DNA of 64,000 nucleotides from contig CAKNOA010000001.1 in the NCBI GenBank assembly GCA_930990065.1, forward strand, positions 62,001 through 126,000, given 5' to 3'. The stretch comes from an uncultured Clostridia bacterium. Its GTDB lineage: Bacteria > Bacillota > Clostridia > Oscillospirales > Acutalibacteraceae. The notes beneath the pieces are model-generated. The model saw only the letters and a list, made by a program, of their open reading frames with translations. It was not told the origin of the DNA and did no database searches. Positions 16,743 to 26,502 of the stretch are shown in pieces (positions within the stretch are counted from its first letter, which is position 1; each line of letters starts with the position of its first letter). The position numbers and the translations under genes are program-made.

Positions 16743-17117
16743 TCAGTCTTCCTCAAGATGCTGCAAAAAGTCCAGCGAAACGGTTTCACCATCCTGCCAA
16801 AGACGGTCCAAGTCATAAAAAGCACGGGCCTGTTCGGTGAAAATATGAATGACCACTGTCCCATAATCCAGCAGAATCCAGGAATTCGACTGATAACCTT
16901 CAATATGGTGTGGTTTAATCCCCTGTTCGATGAGCTTCATTTCCAGCTCATCGGCCAACGCCTTCACTTGGGTGGTGCTGGTACCATTGGCAAACACAAA
17001 ATAATCAGCTAGGGAAGAAATATCTTCGATGCGAATAGCTTTTATATTGTGTGCCTTCTTTTCATTCAGAAGAGAGACGCTCCATTTTGTCAGTTCCCAA
17101 GGGGTCATAAAACTCAT
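16743..17117 (-). CDS. rsfS: Ribosomal silencing factor RsfS
   Basis: 124 residues; alternative starts at 17117 and 17108 (MTPWELTK) have equally imperfect Shine-Dalgarno spacing. The family core is [28 protein letters not shown]...[34 protein letters not shown]. It binds ribosomal protein L14 (uL14) and blocks subunit joining during starvation. It overlaps the 3' end of yqeK by four bases, and leuS follows 20 bases later. The lytR/LCP gene often found between yqeK and rsfS is absent here. Confidence 0.95.
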   Translation of the reverse strand: MSFMTPWELTKWSVSLLNEKKAHNIKAIRIEDISSLADYFVFANGTSTTQVKALADELEMKLIEQGIKPHHIEGYQSNSWILLDYGTVVIHIFTEQARAFYDLDRLWQDGETVSLDFLQHLEED

Positions 17118-17716
17118 TTTCCTTTCTTGTGGGGAAGTTTTGGGTGCGCAAGCAATGCTTCATTAAAAGCCGCTACGGTATCGGGGTGAATCGGCGCATA
17201 ATGACGCGCTAAATCGCCAATCGTGTAGCCAAGCCCTTCAATAATAGCCTCCATCAAATCCTGATAGGCCAATTTCCGCATTTGCTCCACGCCGGGATAA
17301 TCGCGGTCAATGCTGATAAAATCAGCAAGGAATACGATTTTTTCCACCAAGCTCATCCCTGTGCGGGCTGTGGTGTGGTAACGAACAGCCGACAAAATTT
17401 CCGGATCGGTGATCCGTAATTCATGTTCCAGATAACCGGCCCCACACATGGCATGATACAATTTGGGCGCGTTTTTTTCCACATCGCTTAGTATTATACC
17501 CCACTGCTGCATAAATTTCAACTGTTCGGCCGGCGGGGTATCCTTCATAATATCGTGTAAAATCCCGGCTGTTACGGCTTTTTCTACATCGGCCCCGTAC
17601 TTTTCAGCCAGCTTACCGGCTTCTTTGGCCACGTTCACGGAATGCTGATACCGCTTTTCGGATAAATGCGGCCGGATCACCGGCATGTAAAGAGCCAAAA
17701 TCTCTTTTTTGGTCAT
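17114..17716 (-). CDS. yqeK: YqeK HD-domain phosphohydrolase (symmetrical Ap4A hydrolase)
   Basis: 200 residues. HD-domain metal ligands: HSVNVAKEAG (first His), HDIMKD (His-Asp), YHAMCGAGYLEH and RYHTTAR, with a FLADFISIDRDYPG block characteristic of YqeK. Characterised members split diadenosine tetraphosphate into two ADP. The ATG at 17716 has GAGGTG eight bases upstream. The usual nadD-yqeK-rsfS order is preserved. Confidence 0.93.
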   Translation of the reverse strand: MTKKEILALYMPVIRPHLSEKRYQHSVNVAKEAGKLAEKYGADVEKAVTAGILHDIMKDTPPAEQLKFMQQWGIILSDVEKNAPKLYHAMCGAGYLEHELRITDPEILSAVRYHTTARTGMSLVEKIVFLADFISIDRDYPGVEQMRKLAYQDLMEAIIEGLGYTIGDLARHYAPIHPDTVAAFNEALLAHPKLPHKKGK

Positions 17717-17737
17717 AGCAAACGCACCTCTTTCTTT

Positions 17738-18340
17738 TTAAAGGCCATACAAATGGTGCTCGTGTATATACCTGTCTACCTGCGCAGGTACCAAGTCGCC
17801 AATGGATTTTCCCATCGAGCAATACTGGCGTACTTGGGTGGAAGAAACCGGCAAAAACGGAATATGACACAGACGCACGTTGGCGTCCAAAGACTGCAGC
17901 ACCAGACAGTGTTCTTCCATCTTTTGCGTATTGCCGTCTTGCCGGGGAGCGCCTGCCAATGTGGCACAGCGAAAGATCACATCAGGCCGGTACCAGTGTT
18001 CTACGGTCAAAAACATATCTTCCCCCATAAGGAGAAAAAGTTCATCCTCGGGAAATTGTTTTTTCAGTTCCTGCAAAGTGTCGGCCGTATAGCTTTTCCC
18101 CTGCCGCTTTATTTCCATATCGGAAACGATGACTCCTTGCATGTCCCCAACAGCCAGCTCACACATAGCCAGCCGGTCTTCCGCCGGTGCCATATCATGA
18201 ACTGGCTTATGGGGCGGCACACGATCCGGTATGAGGAGTACCTGGTCGAGCGATAACTGTTCCATAAACTGGCGCAAAATATGAAGATGTCCATTATGGA
18301 TGGGGTTGAACGTGCCCCCATAGATTCCAATCTTTGCCAT
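17738..18340 (-). CDS. nadD: Nicotinate-nucleotide adenylyltransferase
   Basis: 200 residues. Transfers AMP to nicotinate mononucleotide in NAD synthesis. Seen: GGTFNPIHNGHLHI (nucleotidyltransferase HxGH), LIPDRVPPHK, LLMGEDMF, and VSSTQVRQY (the ISSTxIR motif). Its ATG overlaps the yhbY stop by one base (TAATG), so it is translationally coupled. Confidence 0.96.
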   Translation of the reverse strand: MAKIGIYGGTFNPIHNGHLHILRQFMEQLSLDQVLLIPDRVPPHKPVHDMAPAEDRLAMCELAVGDMQGVIVSDMEIKRQGKSYTADTLQELKKQFPEDELFLLMGEDMFLTVEHWYRPDVIFRCATLAGAPRQDGNTQKMEEHCLVLQSLDANVRLCHIPFLPVSSTQVRQYCSMGKSIGDLVPAQVDRYIHEHHLYGL

Positions 18341-18660
18341 TATACATCCTGATGACGGGGAGCCCTTGGCAACTGAATCACCGGCTCCTTTTCATTTTTC
18401 TTGTATAGCACAAATTTTGTACCAATCACCTGCACCATGACGCTATCGGTTGCCTGCGCGATAGCATTGGCAGCTTCTGCCGGGGAAAGCGGGGCGGTTT
18501 CCAATACTTTTCCTTTGATGATTTCCCGCTTGACAAGGGCATCGGCGGCCTGTTTGATCAGCTCGTCACTGAGACCGGATTTTCCCACCATGAGGATTGT
18601 ATCAATGTTGGCCGCCAGCGAACGCAGATAGGCACGCTGTTTACTGGTTAATGTCATCAT
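18340..18660 (-). CDS. yhbY: YhbY-family CRM-domain RNA-binding protein
   Basis: 106 residues. The CRM fold is recognised from LTSKQRAYLRSLAANIDTILMVGKSGL, a GxxG-like loop and the terminal VQVIGTKFVLYKKNEK block. The family associates with pre-50S ribosomal particles. ATG 18660 has GGAG seven bases upstream. It sits between the XTP pyrophosphatase gene and nadD. Confidence 0.93.
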   Translation of the reverse strand: MMTLTSKQRAYLRSLAANIDTILMVGKSGLSDELIKQAADALVKREIIKGKVLETAPLSPAEAANAIAQATDSVMVQVIGTKFVLYKKNEKEPVIQLPRAPRHQDV

Positions 18661-18676
18661 GTAAATTCTCCTTTTT

Positions 18677-19264
18677 TTACCGGTTCTGATAATTTTGCAG
18701 CGCTACCGTAAATTTACGCAGTGCTTCGCCCCGATGGCTGTGGGCATCTTTTTCTTCGCCGCTAAGCTGAGCAAAGGTTTTTTCGCCAAACAGGAAAATG
18801 GGATCGTAGCCGAATCCGCCTTCTCCGGCTGGGGCATGGGAAATCAGCCCACGGCACATGCCCTGCACTTCCAGGCGATCACCGTTAGGAAACGTACAGC
18901 AAATTGCACTGACAAAGGCCGCTCCGCGCTGTTCGTCCGGTACATTTTTCAGTTCCTGTAAAATCATCTGTACGCGGTCTTCGTCACTGGCTTGCGGCCC
19001 GCCATACCGGGCGGAATACACCCCAGGACGGCCGTTTAAGGCATCCACCGTCAGTCCGGAATCGTCCGCAATAGAGGGGAGCCCCGTTTCTTTACAAGCA
19101 CTGTCTGCTTTAATCCGGGCATTTTCGGCAAACGTCGTGCCGGTTTCTTCCGCCTCTGTGAGGGACGGGGTAAGAATCGAAATTCCCATCGGCTCCAAAA
19201 TGCGGCGGAACTCCCGCACTTTGTTCGGGTTATGAGTGGCAATCACAAAAGTGGTATTTTCCAT
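18677..19264 (-). CDS. rdgB: XTP/dITP diphosphatase (RdgB/HAM1 family)
   Basis: 195 residues. Hydrolyses non-canonical purine NTPs (XTP, ITP, dITP) to monophosphates and PPi. Seen: ATHNPNKVREFRRIL (substrate loop), TFAENARIKA, IADDSGLTVDAL (catalytic Asp), GEGGFGYDPIF and SHRGEALRKF. The start has AAGGAG nine bases upstream. It lies between ftsY and yhbY in the smc-to-leuS series. Confidence 0.95.
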   Translation of the reverse strand: MENTTFVIATHNPNKVREFRRILEPMGISILTPSLTEAEETGTTFAENARIKADSACKETGLPSIADDSGLTVDALNGRPGVYSARYGGPQASDEDRVQMILQELKNVPDEQRGAAFVSAICCTFPNGDRLEVQGMCRGLISHAPAGEGGFGYDPIFLFGEKTFAQLSGEEKDAHSHRGEALRKFTVALQNYQNR

Positions 19265-19285
19265 ATGGCATAACTCCTTTTCTAT

Positions 19286-20203
19286 TCAAGATTGGGAACG
19301 GTCGAACAGGGCTTTGGCAAACTCTTCTGCATCAAAAGGCTGCAAATCGTCCACCTGTTCCCCTACGCCAATAAACTTCACCGACAGCCCTAGTTCTTCC
19401 CGAATGGGAATTACCACGCCGCCTTTGGCCGTACCGTCCAGTTTCGTCAGAATAATACCCGTAATCCCGGCGGCTTTTTGGAATTCCCGCGCCTGGTTTA
19501 CAGCATTCTGGCCGGTCGTTGCATCCAGCACCAACAGTACTTCCTTGCTGCACCCCGGCAACTCCCGGTCAATAACACGGCTAATTTTGCTCAGCTCATC
19601 CATCAGATTCTTTTTATTGTGCAGCCGGCCGGCCGTATCGCAAATAATCACGTCACAATGCCGGGCTTTCGCCGCCGCGATAGTGTCAAATACCACGGCC
19701 GCCGGATCAGCTCCTTCGCTGTGTGCCACCATGGGAACGCTGGCCCGTTGGCTCCAAACCTGCAGCTGTTCAATAGCAGCGGCACGGAATGTATCGGCGG
19801 CCCCCAGAATCACGCTTTTTCCTTCCTGTTTCAAGCGGGACGCCAATTTGCCGATGGTAGTGGTTTTGCCCACGCCGTTCACACCAATCACCAAAATCAT
19901 GGAAGGCTGTGTGTTTATATCCAGTTCCTGACCCCCAGCCAGCAGTTCCGCCACCGTTTCTTGCAGCAAGCCCATAATGGCGTTGGGATCTTTTTCACCG
20001 GTTTCTTTGACTTTTTTCTTGACGGTCTCGCAAATACGCTGGGCACTGTTCATGCCCACGTCACCCATCACCAATAACTCTTCCAGTTCTTCAAACAGTT
20101 CATCATCGATTTTCGTAAACGAGTGCAGCATGGAACTGATCTGCCCGCTGATCGATTCCCGCGTCTTTTTCAGGCCTTCTCGAATTTTACTGAATAATCC
20201 CAT
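19286..20203 (-). CDS. ftsY: Signal recognition particle receptor FtsY
   Basis: 305 residues from ATG 20203, chosen because AAGGAG lies eight bases upstream; a GTG at 20212 overlaps that site. GTPase of co-translational membrane targeting, partner of Ffh. The N domain covers about residues 1-90. G motifs: GVNGVGKTTTIGKLA, DTFRAAAIEQL, DTAGRLHNK, TKLDGTAKGG and GVGEQVDDLQPF. The acidic A domain of E. coli FtsY is essentially absent, as is common in Firmicutes. It directly follows smc. Confidence 0.97.
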   Translation of the reverse strand: MGLFSKIREGLKKTRESISGQISSMLHSFTKIDDELFEELEELLVMGDVGMNSAQRICETVKKKVKETGEKDPNAIMGLLQETVAELLAGGQELDINTQPSMILVIGVNGVGKTTTIGKLASRLKQEGKSVILGAADTFRAAAIEQLQVWSQRASVPMVAHSEGADPAAVVFDTIAAAKARHCDVIICDTAGRLHNKKNLMDELSKISRVIDRELPGCSKEVLLVLDATTGQNAVNQAREFQKAAGITGIILTKLDGTAKGGVVIPIREELGLSVKFIGVGEQVDDLQPFDAEEFAKALFDRSQS

Positions 20204-20221
20204 TTCATTCACTCCTTGCTT

Positions 20222-23200
20222 TTACCGGTTGGTAATATAGGCTCCTGCGTCATCCTGATTCTTCAGTTGCAGCAATCGGGAAATACCCTCGTCCTGCATG
20301 GTAACCCCATACAGCATATCGGCTTCTTCCATGGTGCCACGGCGGTGCGTAATGGCAATAAACTGGGTGCCGCCGGCCGCCATACGCCGCAGATACGCCG
20401 CAAAACGATCCACATTCACGTCATCCAGCGCCGCTTCGATTTCGTCCAGCATACAGAAGGGCGGCGGATTGACTTTCATAATGGCAAAATAGAGACAAAT
20501 GGCCGTCAGAGCCTTTTCCCCACCGGAAAGTGCCTCGATATGGGTGACAATTTTTCCCGGCGGCTGTGCAGTAATCTCAATCCCGCTGGACAGTACATCC
20601 TGTTCATCGCTGAGCAGCAGTTCAGCCGAACCACCACCAAATAGGGTTTGATAGATTTCCGAAAAATGATGACCGATTTTGGCGAACTGTTCGGTGAAGA
20701 TTTCCTCCATTTTCCCGGTCAGCTCATGAATAAGCTGCAATAGTTCTTCCCGGGAACGGCGTACATCATCCATCTGTTCACTTAAAAAGCGGTACCGTTC
20801 ACTGACTTCTTTATATTCTTCGATAGCGGCTACATTCACGGTACCCAGTGCACGAATTTTATTCCGTAGTACCGTCAGCTGTTTTTGCGCCGTGGCGGGG
20901 TCTTCAACGGCAATATCCATCTGCTCCGCTTCCCGGCGCGTCAGCTCATATTCATCCCACAGTTTTTGAATGATGTCATCGTATTGCTTTTGCAGGTTGT
21001 CTTTTCGTTCCATCAGCTTCGAAAGTTCCTCGCTGATTTTTTGTTTGCGGTCGTTAGCCTCCCGCTCTTTTTGCCGTAACTGGGCTGCTTCCTGTTCCAC
21101 ATCCGCCCGTTTTTTCATATGGGCTTCGGCTGCATTCCGGCAATTCTGTGCTTCCTGCTGCAAGGATTCAATTTTTGCCTGCGCTTCGGTAATCTGACCG
21201 TGCAGTGAAACGGTAGCGCTTTCAAACCGTTCCTTTTCTTCTTTTAGTTTTTGGCGCTGTTCGACCTGGTGCTTCAGGAGTTCCTGGTGCCGGCGAATTT
21301 CATCCCGGCAGGCATCCCGTTCTTTTTCCAGCGCAAAAACCGCCATACGGCAATTTTGCAGCTGTTGGTTGAGTTCCTCGCCTCGTGCACTCCAATCATC
21401 GCGGCTTTGGGAAAGAGTTTGCTGCTCCTGCTGGACTTTTTCCATTTGACCGGTGAGTTCTGCCAGCTTATCTTCGGCCTCTCTCTTGCTCTGCCGCAGG
21501 GTTTCCATACGGCTGAGCCCCGACGATTGTTCGTCTTTTAACTCTTCGATTTGCTTTTGGAGGCTGTCACTCTCTGCTTCACAGCGTTTTTGTTCCGCCT
21601 CCACCAGTAACCGTTCTTCCCGGGCCGTGACATATTCACTGCGGGCCGCCTGTAAATCCGCTTCCGCTTTTTGCAGGGCCTGCTGCAATTCTTCCGCTTT
21701 GGCCCTGGCCTGGTCAGCTTTTTCACCCAGCGCTTTCGCCTGTGCTTCCGCCTGCTCAATGTCGGAACGGCGGCTGAGTAGCCCTGCATGCCGGATCATA
21801 GAACCACCCGTCATGGAGCCGCCCGCATTGATCACTTGACCGTCGAGGGTTACCACACGGAATTTGTACTGGAAGCGGCGGGCAATCGCTGTTGCGGCAT
21901 CTAAATCTTCGGCCACGACGACACGCCCCAGCAAAGAGCGCAGAATTCCCTCATATTCCGCGTCGCACCGGCAAAGTTCGCTGCCGATGCCCACAAAACC
22001 CGGGCAGTCTTTCAAAGAAGGTTCATGCAAAACATGGCCCCGGATGGTGGTAAGGGGTAGGAATGTCGCACGACCGGCATTTTTTTGCTTTAGAAAATAA
22101 ATGGCCTGCTTCGCGTGTTGTTCATTTTCTGTTACCACATTTTGCAAAGCGGGTCCCAGCGCTGTCTCCAGAGCAGCAGCATATACTTTTTGCACATGCA
22201 GCAGCTGGGACACCGTCCCTTTAATGCCGGAAAGCGTTCCCCGCGCAGCTTCCCGCAGCACCATCTTGACACTCTGCTGGAATCCTTCCAGGTTCTTTTC
22301 CATTTCTTCCAGCATATGGATCCGGCGTTCCATAGCCTGCCGGTCCAGAAGGAGCTGATCGGCCTGCTTTTTGGCCGCTTCGGCTTTTTCTTTGCGCGAC
22401 GTTACGCGCATGGCATACCCATTTCCGGCATTTTCGAGGGCCTGCATGCTTTGCTGAATATCGGCGATCATGCGCTGGTGGTCCTGCTTTTCTTTTTGTT
22501 TTGCTTCCAATTCGGCCTGACGCTGGCGCAAGGTTTCTCCTAAAGAACCCCGGTGGTTTTCAATTTCACTCAGCGCCGAATCCGCGGAAGCTAAGAGGGT
22601 GCGCTGCTCTTCACAGGCTACCCGCAGCCGGGAAATTTTTTCCGTTAGGCTCAGGTTTTGCGCTGCCGTTTCGTCCATATGGCGGCGCAATTCTTCCAAC
22701 TGAGCAAATGTTTCGCTCTGTTTTTTATTCTGCTCTTCCAGCAGTTGCGTTTTTTCCGCCACTAAGTCTGTTTGGCGGGTAATCTCTTTTTCCAAGTCTT
22801 CCCTTTGCTCCTGGGCTTTGGAAAGATCACTGGTTAACCGGCGAATATCGCTTTCATGGTGGGAAATATCGTTTTTCCAAACGTAAATATCTGCCTGCGT
22901 CCGAGTCGCTTCTTCTTCTTTGCGGGAAGCCTCCTGGCGATCCTGCTCAGCCTTCGATGTATAGTCATTCATACGGCGGTAGCACGCTTCCTGCGAAGCG
23001 GCCAATTCATCGGCTTCTTTCTGCACCTGGTCATAGGAGAGCTGGGAAGAGGCAATTTGATCGGTTTGTTCCCGGAGGACCTTCCCGGAACGATTTAAGG
23101 TCGTGAGCCATACGCCGATTTCCAAATTGCGCTTTTCGTCCGACAAGCGCAAAAATTCTTCGGCTTTTTCCGATTGCTCTTTTAACGGGCCCACCCGCGA

Positions 23201-23797
23201 TTCCAGTTCCGAAGCAATATCCTGCAGCCGCAGCATATTTTCTTCGGCCTTTTGCAGGCGGCGTTCCGACTCTTCCTTCCGATAGCGGAACCGGGAAATT
23301 CCGGCGGCTTCTTCAAAGATTTCCCGCCGTTCCTGGGAATGGGCCGACACAATGCTGTCGATTTTACCTTGTCCGATAATCGAATAACCGTCACGCCCTA
23401 ACCCGGTATCCATAAACAGTTCATTGATATCGCGCAGCCGCACATTGGCCCCGTTAATCAAATATTCGCTTTCACCGGAACGGTAATACCGGCGCGTAAT
23501 CGAAACCGTATCGTCGTCATAAGCGAGGGCACGGTCTTTGTTTTCAATGTACAAGGTAACCTGTGCATACCCTAACGGGCGGCGTCCGGGGGTGCCACCA
23601 AAGATCACATCTTCCATTTTGGAACAACGTAGGGTCTTTACAGACTGTTCCCCCAAAACCCACCGAATGGCATCGCTGATATTGCTTTTTCCACTGCCGT
23701 TGGGGCCCACTACCGCTGTGATGCCTTTTTCAAAGTGAAGCACCGTTTTATCGGGGAAAGTTTTAAACCCCTGTAATTCCAGCGAAGTAAGAAGCAT
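20222..23797 (-). CDS. smc: Chromosome segregation ATPase SMC
   Basis: 1191 residues. Walker A GPNGSGKS (31-38), a Q-loop region (GQGKIDSIVSAHSQERREIFEEAAG), two long coiled coils (about 170-500 and 680-1000) flanking a Gly-rich hinge (about 515-670, with GGSMTGGS), and a C-terminal head with LSGGEKAL signature and Walker B FCMLDEIEAALDD. Full length. It organises and segregates the chromosome with ScpA/ScpB, not encoded here. AAAGGGGG lies eight bases before the ATG. Confidence 0.98.
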   Translation of the reverse strand: MLLTSLELQGFKTFPDKTVLHFEKGITAVVGPNGSGKSNISDAIRWVLGEQSVKTLRCSKMEDVIFGGTPGRRPLGYAQVTLYIENKDRALAYDDDTVSITRRYYRSGESEYLINGANVRLRDINELFMDTGLGRDGYSIIGQGKIDSIVSAHSQERREIFEEAAGISRFRYRKEESERRLQKAEENMLRLQDIASELESRVGPLKEQSEKAEEFLRLSDEKRNLEIGVWLTTLNRSGKVLREQTDQIASSQLSYDQVQKEADELAASQEACYRRMNDYTSKAEQDRQEASRKEEEATRTQADIYVWKNDISHHESDIRRLTSDLSKAQEQREDLEKEITRQTDLVAEKTQLLEEQNKKQSETFAQLEELRRHMDETAAQNLSLTEKISRLRVACEEQRTLLASADSALSEIENHRGSLGETLRQRQAELEAKQKEKQDHQRMIADIQQSMQALENAGNGYAMRVTSRKEKAEAAKKQADQLLLDRQAMERRIHMLEEMEKNLEGFQQSVKMVLREAARGTLSGIKGTVSQLLHVQKVYAAALETALGPALQNVVTENEQHAKQAIYFLKQKNAGRATFLPLTTIRGHVLHEPSLKDCPGFVGIGSELCRCDAEYEGILRSLLGRVVVAEDLDAATAIARRFQYKFRVVTLDGQVINAGGSMTGGSMIRHAGLLSRRSDIEQAEAQAKALGEKADQARAKAEELQQALQKAEADLQAARSEYVTAREERLLVEAEQKRCEAESDSLQKQIEELKDEQSSGLSRMETLRQSKREAEDKLAELTGQMEKVQQEQQTLSQSRDDWSARGEELNQQLQNCRMAVFALEKERDACRDEIRRHQELLKHQVEQRQKLKEEKERFESATVSLHGQITEAQAKIESLQQEAQNCRNAAEAHMKKRADVEQEAAQLRQKEREANDRKQKISEELSKLMERKDNLQKQYDDIIQKLWDEYELTRREAEQMDIAVEDPATAQKQLTVLRNKIRALGTVNVAAIEEYKEVSERYRFLSEQMDDVRRSREELLQLIHELTGKMEEIFTEQFAKIGHHFSEIYQTLFGGGSAELLLSDEQDVLSSGIEITAQPPGKIVTHIEALSGGEKALTAICLYFAIMKVNPPPFCMLDEIEAALDDVNVDRFAAYLRRMAAGGTQFIAITHRRGTMEEADMLYGVTMQDEGISRLLQLKNQDDAGAYITNR

Positions 23798-23812
23798 CCT
23801 GAACGCCCCCTT

Positions 23813-24805
23813 TCATACAAATCGAAAGTCCCCTCGCAGTACGAGAGGATCGGTTATCAGTTTTATAACATATCCCTTTTCTTCAAAATAACGGATGTTT
23901 TGCTTTTTTTGTCCCACGGAAAGTGACAAATCCTGCGGGGCCACATGTACACAATAGGTACCTGGTTTTACGTTTTTGAGTATATCTTCTATACGATTGC
24001 GGAAAATCCGGCTGCGGCATAATTCGCCAAACGCAGGATGATAGGGACCTGCTATATGGTCTGTCCGCACACCGGTTTCATCATGCAGACCAGCGCGAAT
24101 CACCCGGCAACCGTGGGATTCAAAGAAATCGATCAGTTCCGCACAAAGGGAAACCGCTTCTTCCAGTGTCTGCGGCTGATAGCTACCTTCCTGAAACCAC
24201 CTGGCTAGTGCCGTATGCGGCAGCACAATTGCGGGATAAATCCGCACATATTCTGGTGACAAGTTACAAAGCTTTACGGCCGTTCTTCGGGCCAGATCAT
24301 CATTGTCACCGGGCAACCCGGTCATCATCTGTAACCCCAGCTGAAAACCAGATTCATGAATGGCACGGCTGGCTATTTCCACCTGTTCCGGTGTATGTCC
24401 CCGGCCGTTTAGTCGCAGGACACCGGCATCCATACTCTGGGCTCCCAGCTCAATGGTGGTTACACCATACTGATGAAGAAGCCGTAACACAGAATCGGAA
24501 ATTCCATCGGGCCTGGTGGAAAGGTGGATGCCTTTATACCCATACTGTTGCACCGCTGTTTGCGCGGCTTTCAGCAGGCTTTCCATGATTGTTTGATCGA
24601 TCATCGTAAAGCTGCCGCCAAAAAAGGCGATTTCTGTAAAGGAGATTCGCTTTCCTAGACGGTTTGCTTGTTCCTTAGCCGTTTGCAAAACTTCTTCGGC
24701 AGTGGGCATATGTTGGTGCCCGGTAATCTGGTTTTGATCACAAAAGGAGCAGTGAAAAGGGCAACCCTCATGGGGCACAAAAAAGGCCAAGCTTCCGCTT
24801 TTCAT
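23813..24805 (-). CDS. Elp3-like radical SAM protein
   Basis: 330 residues. Cluster cysteines in GCPFHCSFCDQ (C-x3-C-x2-C, near residues 15-22), then IAFFGGSFTMID (GGE-like), a STRPDGIS motif and IELGAQSMDAGVL, all of the Elp3/coproporphyrinogen-oxidase-like radical SAM group. There is no acetyltransferase domain, unlike true Elp3. This family recurs between rnc and smc in Clostridia; its substrate is unknown to me, and RNA modification is a guess from the Elp3 resemblance. It starts directly after the rnc stop. Confidence 0.88.
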   Translation of the reverse strand: MKSGSLAFFVPHEGCPFHCSFCDQNQITGHQHMPTAEEVLQTAKEQANRLGKRISFTEIAFFGGSFTMIDQTIMESLLKAAQTAVQQYGYKGIHLSTRPDGISDSVLRLLHQYGVTTIELGAQSMDAGVLRLNGRGHTPEQVEIASRAIHESGFQLGLQMMTGLPGDNDDLARRTAVKLCNLSPEYVRIYPAIVLPHTALARWFQEGSYQPQTLEEAVSLCAELIDFFESHGCRVIRAGLHDETGVRTDHIAGPYHPAFGELCRSRIFRNRIEDILKNVKPGTYCVHVAPQDLSLSVGQKKQNIRYFEEKGYVIKLITDPLVLRGDFRFV

Positions 24806-25489
24806 TTAGTACCCCATCAGTTCCAAGGCTTCCCGGGCAGCTTGCTGTTCCGCTTCTTTTTTGCTGCGGCCGCCACCTTTACCGATGACATTGCTATTGA
24901 GGTGTACTTCCACCGTGAAATGCTTGTCATGATCCGGCCCGCTTTCCCCGGTGAGCACATAATGGAGTTCTTCTTCCGGGTTTTGCTGGATGATCTCCTG
25001 CAAAGTGGTTTTGTAATCTTTAAAGGGCTTGGTGCCTGCCTGCTTAATTTGGGGCAGGATAAAGCGAAGGATATGTTCCCGGGCGCGCTCCATCCCGGCA
25101 TCTAAGTAGATGGCCGCTACCACCGCTTCAAAAACATCACACAAAATGCTGCTGCGGTCTTTGCCGCCGGAATGCTGTTCTCCGCGGCTCAGGCGCAGGT
25201 AATCCCCCAATCCGATTTGACGGGAGAAACTGGACAGGGCTTTTTCACAAACCAATGCTGCCCGCTTTTTCGTCAGCTCCCCTTCCGGCAATTCCGGAAA
25301 ATGCAGATACAGATAATCGGCTACCACAACCCCCAGTACCGCATCGCCCAAAAATTCCAGCCGTTCGTTGCAGGTAGCTCTGCCTTTATGTTCGTTGGCA
25401 TAGGAAGAATGGGTTAGGGCCGTACGGAGAAGTTCCTTATCCCGAAATGTGTATTGCAGCTTTTTTTCCAGTTCGGCTAGATCTTTCAT
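24806..25489 (-). CDS. rnc: Ribonuclease III
   Basis: 227 residues. The catalytic signature ERLEFLGDAVLG (about 43-54) and second acidic patch (DVFEAVVAAIYLDAG) form the RIII domain; a dsRNA-binding domain follows (about 155-225, GKGGGRSKKEAEQQAAREAL). Processes rRNA precursors and double-stranded RNA. The ATG overlaps the plsX stop (ATGA). Confidence 0.97.
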   Translation of the reverse strand: MKDLAELEKKLQYTFRDKELLRTALTHSSYANEHKGRATCNERLEFLGDAVLGVVVADYLYLHFPELPEGELTKKRAALVCEKALSSFSRQIGLGDYLRLSRGEQHSGGKDRSSILCDVFEAVVAAIYLDAGMERAREHILRFILPQIKQAGTKPFKDYKTTLQEIIQQNPEEELHYVLTGESGPDHDKHFTVEVHLNSNVIGKGGGRSKKEAEQQAAREALELMGY

Positions 25490-26502
25490 GCCTCTTCCCC
25501 TCCATGCTCTTGTTCAAAAGCGGCGATCGCTTCCGAGATTTCTTCGATGACATGTCCTTCTACATAAGCTTTTGTCAGCCGAATCGCATTTTTAAATGTT
25601 TTCGCCTTGGCGCTTCCGTGAGCCTTAAAAACGGGTTTGGCGGCGCCGATAATCGGTGCCCCGCCGTATTCGTTATAATCGACCCGTTTTTTCAGCGCTC
25701 GCATATCGTTCAGCACCAGCGAAGCTGCCAATTTGGTCTTCAGATTCTTTGTGAACAGTTCTTTGATCATGCCGAACAGTTCCATAGCAACGCCTTCATA
25801 CAGCTTCAAAATGACGTTGCCGGTAAAGCCATCCGCTACAACCACATCGGCCCCGTCACCGGGAATATCACGGGCTTCCACATTCCCGACAAAGTTCAGG
25901 CCGCTTTTTTGCAGCAGGGCAAAGGTTTCGTGCTGTAGCGTACCACCTTTGTGATCTTCAGTCCCCACGTTGGCAAGCCCAACCCGGGGGTTTTTGACGC
26001 CCATCACTTTTTCCAGGTACGCCGACCCCATAATGCCAAACTGCACCAGCATATCGGCCCGGCACTCCACATTGGCGCCGCCGTCACACAGCATGAAAAA
26101 GCCTTCCCGTTTGGGCATAACCGGTGCAAACGCAATCCGTTTAATGCCCGGGATTCTCTTCACAATCATATTTGTGCCAAATACCAGCGCACCGCTATTC
26201 CCGGCCGAAATAAACGCATCGCCTTTGCCTTCGGCCAGCAATTTGAGACCCGCTGCCAGCGAACAATCTTTTTTCTCCCGCATAATCGATTTGGGAGGGG
26301 CATCGGTGGCAATCACGTCGGGCGCATCGAAAATTTCCATATGAGAAAGGGAAATTCCTTGCTGCTGAGCCGTTTGCCGGATGATGGATTCACTGCCCGT
26401 GAGCAGAATATCCACACCGTATTCTTCCACCGCCATCTGGCATCCTTTCAGAATTTCCAGAGGGGCGTTATCGCCTCCAAAAGCATCTACAATGATCTTC
26501 AT
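25486..26502 (-). CDS. plsX: Phosphate acyltransferase PlsX
   Basis: 338 residues. Converts acyl-ACP to acyl-phosphate, feeding PlsY in phospholipid synthesis. Family blocks: VDAFGGDNAPLEI at the N-terminus, GDAFISAGNSGAL, LCDGGANVECRADML, GLANVGTED and VADGFTGNVILKLYEG. It overlaps trmFO and rnc by 4-bp ATGA junctions. The acpP gene often found between plsX and rnc is absent. Confidence 0.97.
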   Translation of the reverse strand: MKIIVDAFGGDNAPLEILKGCQMAVEEYGVDILLTGSESIIRQTAQQQGISLSHMEIFDAPDVIATDAPPKSIMREKKDCSLAAGLKLLAEGKGDAFISAGNSGALVFGTNMIVKRIPGIKRIAFAPVMPKREGFFMLCDGGANVECRADMLVQFGIMGSAYLEKVMGVKNPRVGLANVGTEDHKGGTLQHETFALLQKSGLNFVGNVEARDIPGDGADVVVADGFTGNVILKLYEGVAMELFGMIKELFTKNLKTKLAASLVLNDMRALKKRVDYNEYGGAPIIGAAKPVFKAHGSAKAKTFKNAIRLTKAYVEGHVIEEISEAIAAFEQEHGGEEA

